NCBI GenBank assembly: GCA_963969395.1
Contig: OZ017795.1
Coordinates: 17,236,001 to 17,300,000, forward strand
DNA from: Pseudoscleropodium purum
Lineage: Eukaryota > Streptophyta > Bryopsida > Hypnales > Brachytheciaceae
Length of the DNA: 64,000 nt
Reading direction: 5' to 3'
The notes below the pieces were generated by a model. That model was not told where the DNA came from. It did no database searches and was given only the letters and a program-made list of their open reading frames with translations. This document shows positions 58,813 through 64,000 of the stretch, in pieces. The translations under genes and the position numbers were made by a program. Within the stretch, counting starts at the first letter, position 1; the number at the start of each line of letters is the position of its first letter.

Positions 58813-61800
58813 CACTATGTGTGCTGAAATACAACCACCCCATCCAGTAATTCCAAGTTTTTGGAATGCATCAGTACTATGTACTTTGTATTAATACTCC
58901 TGAGTGCAACTGTGTAAAAGCATTGTGGATGCTTAATATGCAAGTAGATGGTATTGAGGCACGTGTTCACTATTTCCATCAACACAAGAATGCTCGCCTT
59001 TTGTAAGCAAACATGTATTCTTGCATACTATGAATACTGTGAGTGCATTTACTCAGACATTCAAGCATCAAGCACACTTGTATCTTGCACTTGATAACCT
59101 TGTTGTCAATGGACAGACACCAATATTCTCAGGTTCTCAGGTTCTAGTTTTACGGCAGTCTGCTCTTAAAGCGACCTTTAGAGAGCTGATTGCATTTGGG
59201 GGGAAACAATTTTCAGGAAATTTTAGTAGAAAGAAAAATGAAATTGGCATCTAACCCAAGTTGTTTCATAATTTTTGGACCTTCATGAAATTAGTTACAA
59301 ATTTTTTAAGTTGAATGCAGTGCTCACTTAAAGCGACCACCTCCTGAAATGTACACTCTTCGTACATTGAAGAAAGACAATGTTCATTGAAGAAAGCAAA
59401 ATGCCCCTCTATATTAGTGATCACTTTTAAAGTAGCAGCACTTTTAGAGTGCTGATAGTAGAAGAATGATGACTTCTCTTTTGATTGTCAACGATGGTAT
59501 ATCCACATCTTTGGGTTTTAAAAATGCTCAAACTCATTATATGAGTAGAAGTCTTTTTGAAATAATACATTCTAAAAGATTAGAAATTAAATAATATGAC
59601 TTGAATTTGAGTTTGTAACTATTTCTTCTTCTTTTTTTTACAATCTTTTTGACATTCAAAAAGATTGTTTCTTGCTTTTGTGAAGAGTAATAAAATAAAC
59701 TTTTGAAACCTAGTTGCTTTTCTCATTTTTAAAAAGCTTCAAAAAATTTCTTTCAAAGGAGTATTTTATTGCAATTTGAACATAAGAACCTATACTACAT
59801 TTTAAATTTGGAATGACATGAAATCTTGGTTTAGACTACCCTATACACTTGTAATAAAAAAACAAGAATTTTTAAGAGTATTTTTTTGGTATTAATTTTC
59901 TTCAATATTTCTTCAAAGTGATTTCAAAACTTAACAAAATATCTTAAATTTTCAATCCTTTACAAAAAATAACTAGAAATTTCAGGAATTATAGACAACA
60001 TGTTGGAGTGATTCTATAATATTTGTTGTATTTTGGTCAAGTATCTACGATTTTTTTGGAATATTTTTAAATTACAAATATGGTTTTTTAAATAGCCAAT
60101 GTTAAGCCATTTAGGAGATTGTTCCGTAGAAAATTTAAATTTAGAATATTTCTCTAATATCATATACATAGGTCAATTTGACACCTTGTTGCCAAAAGAG
60201 TTTACTTTTTGGAGTTCAACAATTTAGTAGCTTGATTTAGATTTCTTGGCTTTTGACACTTTGTGTGTCAAAAAAATTTCATATTCCTAATTTTGGATTG
60301 ATTTTATCTATTTATGTGTTCTTTTTGCATAAATGTATTCTTTTTTCTAAATTTTATTAAGAATAATTTTTGGATATTTAGAATTAGCAACAATGAAAAT
60401 TCAATGAAAATTTTCAAATTTTTAGGAATAATTGTATAATTTTTAAAATTTTAGACATGATCCAAAATTTTCCTAATTATTTCCAAAACTAACCTACATG
60501 TACAATAGGAAAACTCAAAATATGCAACATCTAGTGCCCTATCAATTTATTATTAGAAAATAAAGTTCAAAAATTGTCTTTCATTTAAAATTGTCTTATC
60601 CATCATCACTATGAATTTCAACAAAATTAAATCATTACTTCTAAAGTTGTGCTTAGAAGAAACTCTAGTATGTAATGAGTGAAAAAAAAGTACAAATGCT
60701 TCTTTCAATTGTCTATTGTTTCATCTTTAAAAGAAAAAATATCATGGATTCACCATATACTAGTGGCAAAATAGGTATACTTAGAAAAGGATTTTGTAGT
60801 TTGATCTTGGAAATTAGTTTTATCTAATTGGTTGTATTAAATTCTTCTTCTATTTTTTAATTTGGCATATATATAACAAAGTTACATAATATAGCATGCA
60901 ACCTTCCAATAAATGAATTATCTGTAGTACAAAAATCTCTCTAAGAAGAACTAAAGTTTAGTGAACCTATTAGACAAGTTTAAAAAAAACTATTTTTCCC
61001 AAGCTCTAAAAAGTATACACTAATCTTGCAATTTTGGATATCAAAGTTTCAGAAATTTTCTCAAGACATTCTTGTAATAGTATAGTTCTCATTGTAATTT
61101 AGTACAATTCCAAAAGATGACTATTATTTTTTTCATTTTGTTCAATATTCAACAATTATTGTCTGATAGACCACTTCAATTGTTAGGGGCTTACCATGAA
61201 GATAATGTCTTTAAAGTAACTAGGCTCTTCAAATTGTCATTATAAAAGAGTGTAATATGGTTAATGCAAAATTGAAGAATTGATGTGTAGAAGGTCAATA
61301 CTTGTCTCTACATGGTATCCAGACAAAATGGAAAGTTGTGGAATACAACATTCAACCATGAGATGGCTGGAAAAACAAAGAATAATATAGTACACAAAAA
61401 AATTTAATAAATACATATAAAACCATAAATATTCCATACTCAATTTGTAGAAATATGATTCAAATATCCTATTTTCTATTAGTGAAGGACACTTTTCAAA
61501 TAGCATTCAATAACATTCAATAGCATGTACTATCAAAACCATGTATTCTATAATATGGTATGGAATATTCCACATAAATGACCAAAAGTTAACTAAACAA
61601 GTAAAGGCTCTATGTGATGGACTTGGTGCATGAAGGAAAGGTATGCAGGCTACTAAATGTATTGTGTTGCATTCCATTTATGTACCAAGAGGTTTGCTAT
61701 GGAGATTCATTTCAGCCCATTCAAAAAACTAAGCCATATGATTACTTCATCTATGAATTAAACAAGTGACCTACAAGCTTTCACTTCTACATAACTAGTT

Positions 61801-62257
61801 GATTTTTTAACACTATCATGGCAACATTGCCATTACAAATTGTAACTCATAACCTTCTTCCTTTTGAATTTGTTTCCTAAAAGTTCCCCTACATCATGAA
61901 GATAAACCATGATTTACAAATGTATGACCGATTTGCCACTATCACATCTCATCAGTTATGTAATTCAAATCGTAACTTCATATCTCAATTTCACATTCCA
62001 AAAAATTATGGAGTTTCTTCCCTTCACTGCAGATTTCATTGTTTATTCACTGCCGACTCATGCCAACGCACCCCAATTTTGATTCAGCTGGTGGAGGGTC
62101 GCTTTTTGAACCCGTTGCCTTTCAGTCATTTCGTTTCAAGCGCTTTGGGCATCAAAGTTTGTTGTGCATCAAAGTGGGTGTTGTAAAACATGAGCGACTG
62201 TAGACCACCAGATTTTCATTCGGGATCAATAGTCAGACACATGGCCAAGTCATGCTT
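58813..62257. other. AT-rich intergenic DNA
   Basis: About 3.4 kb with no gene or RNA that I can support. Short frames at 59021-59254, 61261-61506 and 61896-62186 are unremarkable. Confidence 0.45.
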
Positions 62258-62413
62258 TCACTCTTCGCTAAGTAACCCAAGAGCATGGGCAGGAGAATTG
62301 CTGTTGATAGCAGGGATACCTTTAGGTAATAAGATTGCATCCAAAGTTGTTTTACCATCTACTACGTAGACAGGACTCACGAGCTCTCGGACAAAACGCT
62401 CGAGTCCGCCACT
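62258..62413 (-). CDS. Possible terminal exon of an unknown gene
   Basis: A minus-strand open stretch of 51 codons ending in TGA at 62258, with no ATG. It reads like real protein (VYVVDGKTTLDAILLPKG, then GIPAINSNSPAHALG) and is GC-richer than its surroundings. A CTGAAG that could serve as a splice acceptor lies just upstream on the minus strand. I do not recognise the family. It could be the last exon of a gene whose other exons are elsewhere, or a gene fragment. Confidence 0.25.
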   Translation of the reverse strand, partial: SGGLERFVRELVSPVYVVDGKTTLDAILLPKGIPAINSNSPAHALGLLSEE

Positions 62414-62782
62414 TCAGCGAATCATTTGTGTTCGGAAAACCTGAAGTAGGTGAAGGTTGACAATAACTTACAAAGGTGGTCTCTTACCATATATTTTTCA
62501 GGTAAGTTCAAACCGCTCTCATATTCAAGACTGGAAGCTTTGTACAGTTGAACAAACTATCCTTTCTGTCAGACGCAGTTTCCTACACCGCAATCCTATG
62601 AAAAAAAATTTAGTCATAAAAACTCCGTGCGAACAGTCATACTGCTCATCTAGATTACTGATTTACGTACTGTACAAGTCCGTGTCTCATCCCAGTGTTT
62701 CGTGCCTAGATATTAGAGACCCACGTAGACCACCCAAAATTATTATTTATTGCTGGCGCAGAAAATAGTGCACGAAGCTAAA

Positions 62783-63844
62783 TTATCCTGCAGGCTGGAC
62801 TAGTCCACGTCGTTTACGTATTCCAAAAGGTACCTCCTGCTCAGCCTGGATCTCCGATAAGGAATCTGGTGTCTCGGCCTGCAACTCAGATAGGGGAACT
62901 GAAGCCTCGTTTGAATTCTGCAGTACCGCTTGCTCTGCTTTGAGGTTCGCTTTTGCCTTCTTTAAGAGGCTTTTTTCAGTCATAGACGCTCGGGTGATAA
63001 AGAGAATCGTCTCAACAAACATTCCAGCTATCAGACCAAATACTCCTCCTGCCGCATGCTGCATTGACAATAACACTTTCAGGGTGTAGCTACAAGAATC
63101 CCACTAAAGATTTTCAGAAGGTTGAATTAAATTACGGAAATCCTAGAAGCAGACCTCTTCACGGATCAGACACAATAGTCAAATATATATACTGGATACC
63201 TATAGCAATATGAGAAAACATGACGAAAGCGATACTTCAAAAGTTTGATGACACATCAATTCAGACTCAGGCTGAGAGTATGAGCACTTACCATTGCGGG
63301 AGAATCTGGGAATTGAGAGCGAATAACGGCATAGCCAAACACGTAACCTGTAAACATGATGAATAGTACATGTATACCTGCAAAAAAAATTGCATTAAGT
63401 ACATAAATGACATCAAAATGACATTCCGATAAGTCCAATGAAACTGCAGAGTTTCCCTCCTGATATACTTTCCAAATCCCTACAGGCAAAAGGTGCGCCG
63501 ACGAAAAAAGATACTGTCTAAACCAAAAATAAATAAAAGTAATATAAAATATCAGGAGACACGGAAACACATACAGCTAGCCGTATCAGCCAAGAAAACG
63601 CGACACCGGTGTGCCTCAATTCAATGCAGTCATTCAGAACTAATGTACAACAACGAGCCACATTCAGTAAGTACTCCGTAAATGACGTGAAGTACTTACC
63701 AAAGCCAAGAGAATTTTTATAAGAAGAAAAGTACTCTCGATCTTCATCGTGATCATGCTTAGTTACATCCTTCACAAGTTCACTGTATGCCTTCTTCTCA
63801 GCAAGCTCTTGCAAATTTGCAAGTCGTTCTTTCAGCTCCTTGCT
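62783..63844 (-). CDS. VMA12/TMEM199-like V-ATPase assembly factor (partial)
   Basis: Endoplasmic reticulum membrane protein needed to assemble the membrane sector of the vacuolar H+-ATPase. Three exons on the minus strand: 63844-63700, 63377-63292 and 63058-62783, all with GT-AG borders and phases that join. The first begins after an acceptor at 63845, so at least one 5' exon lies beyond the window. Seen in order: ELKERLANLQELAEKKAY, SSYKNSLGFG, a first membrane segment (HVLFIMFTGYVFGYAVI), a second (GGVFGLIAGMFVETILFI), then a charged cytosolic tail ending QPAG. This layout matches the plant Vma12-type family. The Glu-rich tail is longer than I expect but poorly conserved in general. Confidence 0.85.
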
Positions 63845-64000
63845 CTGCATACACAGAAAGAAGTTTCGCAAATCTAAAAAAGAATCGCCAATCTCAATAA
63901 TAATGAAACCTATATCTTGATAAAAATGTAAAACCCTAACAACGATTATGATAAACTACTTCTCTATTTCACCCCAATGAGCATCCCAGAAAAGGGTTTG

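Noticed and set aside
1..64000. tRNA, rRNA and CRISPR arrays
   Set aside because: No cloverleaf with matching A and B boxes, no conserved rRNA core and no regularly spaced repeat array were found by eye; a dedicated scan could still reveal a divergent tRNA.

Overview
This window reads as nuclear DNA of a land plant, probably a non-seed plant such as a bryophyte. That placement is an inference. The protein genes are plant-type (a GTE bromodomain-NET protein, a plant-like prolyl oligopeptidase, a Vma12-type V-ATPase assembly factor). They are split by many short GT-AG introns and lie as moderately GC-rich islands in very AT-rich DNA. The transposon load is dominated by a piggyBac-type (TTAA-targeting) system, which is not a typical component of flowering-plant genomes. 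No bacterial, organellar or viral genes were seen.

Layout. 1-11 kb is AT-rich and transposon-dense: a Copia relic, then a series of TTAA-bounded non-autonomous elements, three of them end to end at 7.5-10.3 kb. 11.2-20.8 kb is best explained as one large, decayed, formerly autonomous piggyBac-like element. Its ends share TTAACCC(T/A)TTAGTG, and its transposase pseudogene still shows all the catalytic aspartates and the C-terminal Cys-rich domain. A GC-rich block at 16.4-19.6 kb, with a gag-like two-part ORF and many CCGGAT words, appears to have inserted into it. 20.8-36.3 kb is again AT-rich, with more TTAA elements, a second MITE family with TAA flanks, tandem repeats and one unexplained GC-rich island (27.7-29.2 kb).

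36.7-44 kb holds the prolyl oligopeptidase gene (11 coding exons, + strand) with a TATA-box leader, and a small unrecognised minus-strand gene convergent with it. 44-47.4 kb is empty AT-rich DNA. 47.4-57.9 kb holds the GTE gene (12 coding exons in the model given here, + strand), probably with a long 5' leader region. 58-62 kb is AT-rich with one MITE. At the right edge the minus-strand VMA12/TMEM199-like gene runs out of the window.

The most interesting thread is the piggyBac system. Several families of short TTAA-bounded elements share CCCTAAA-like ends. One is nested inside another exactly at a TTAA, and a related copy elsewhere in the window preserves the unoccupied target site. The host genes are unrelated housekeeping or chromatin genes and form no operon-like unit.
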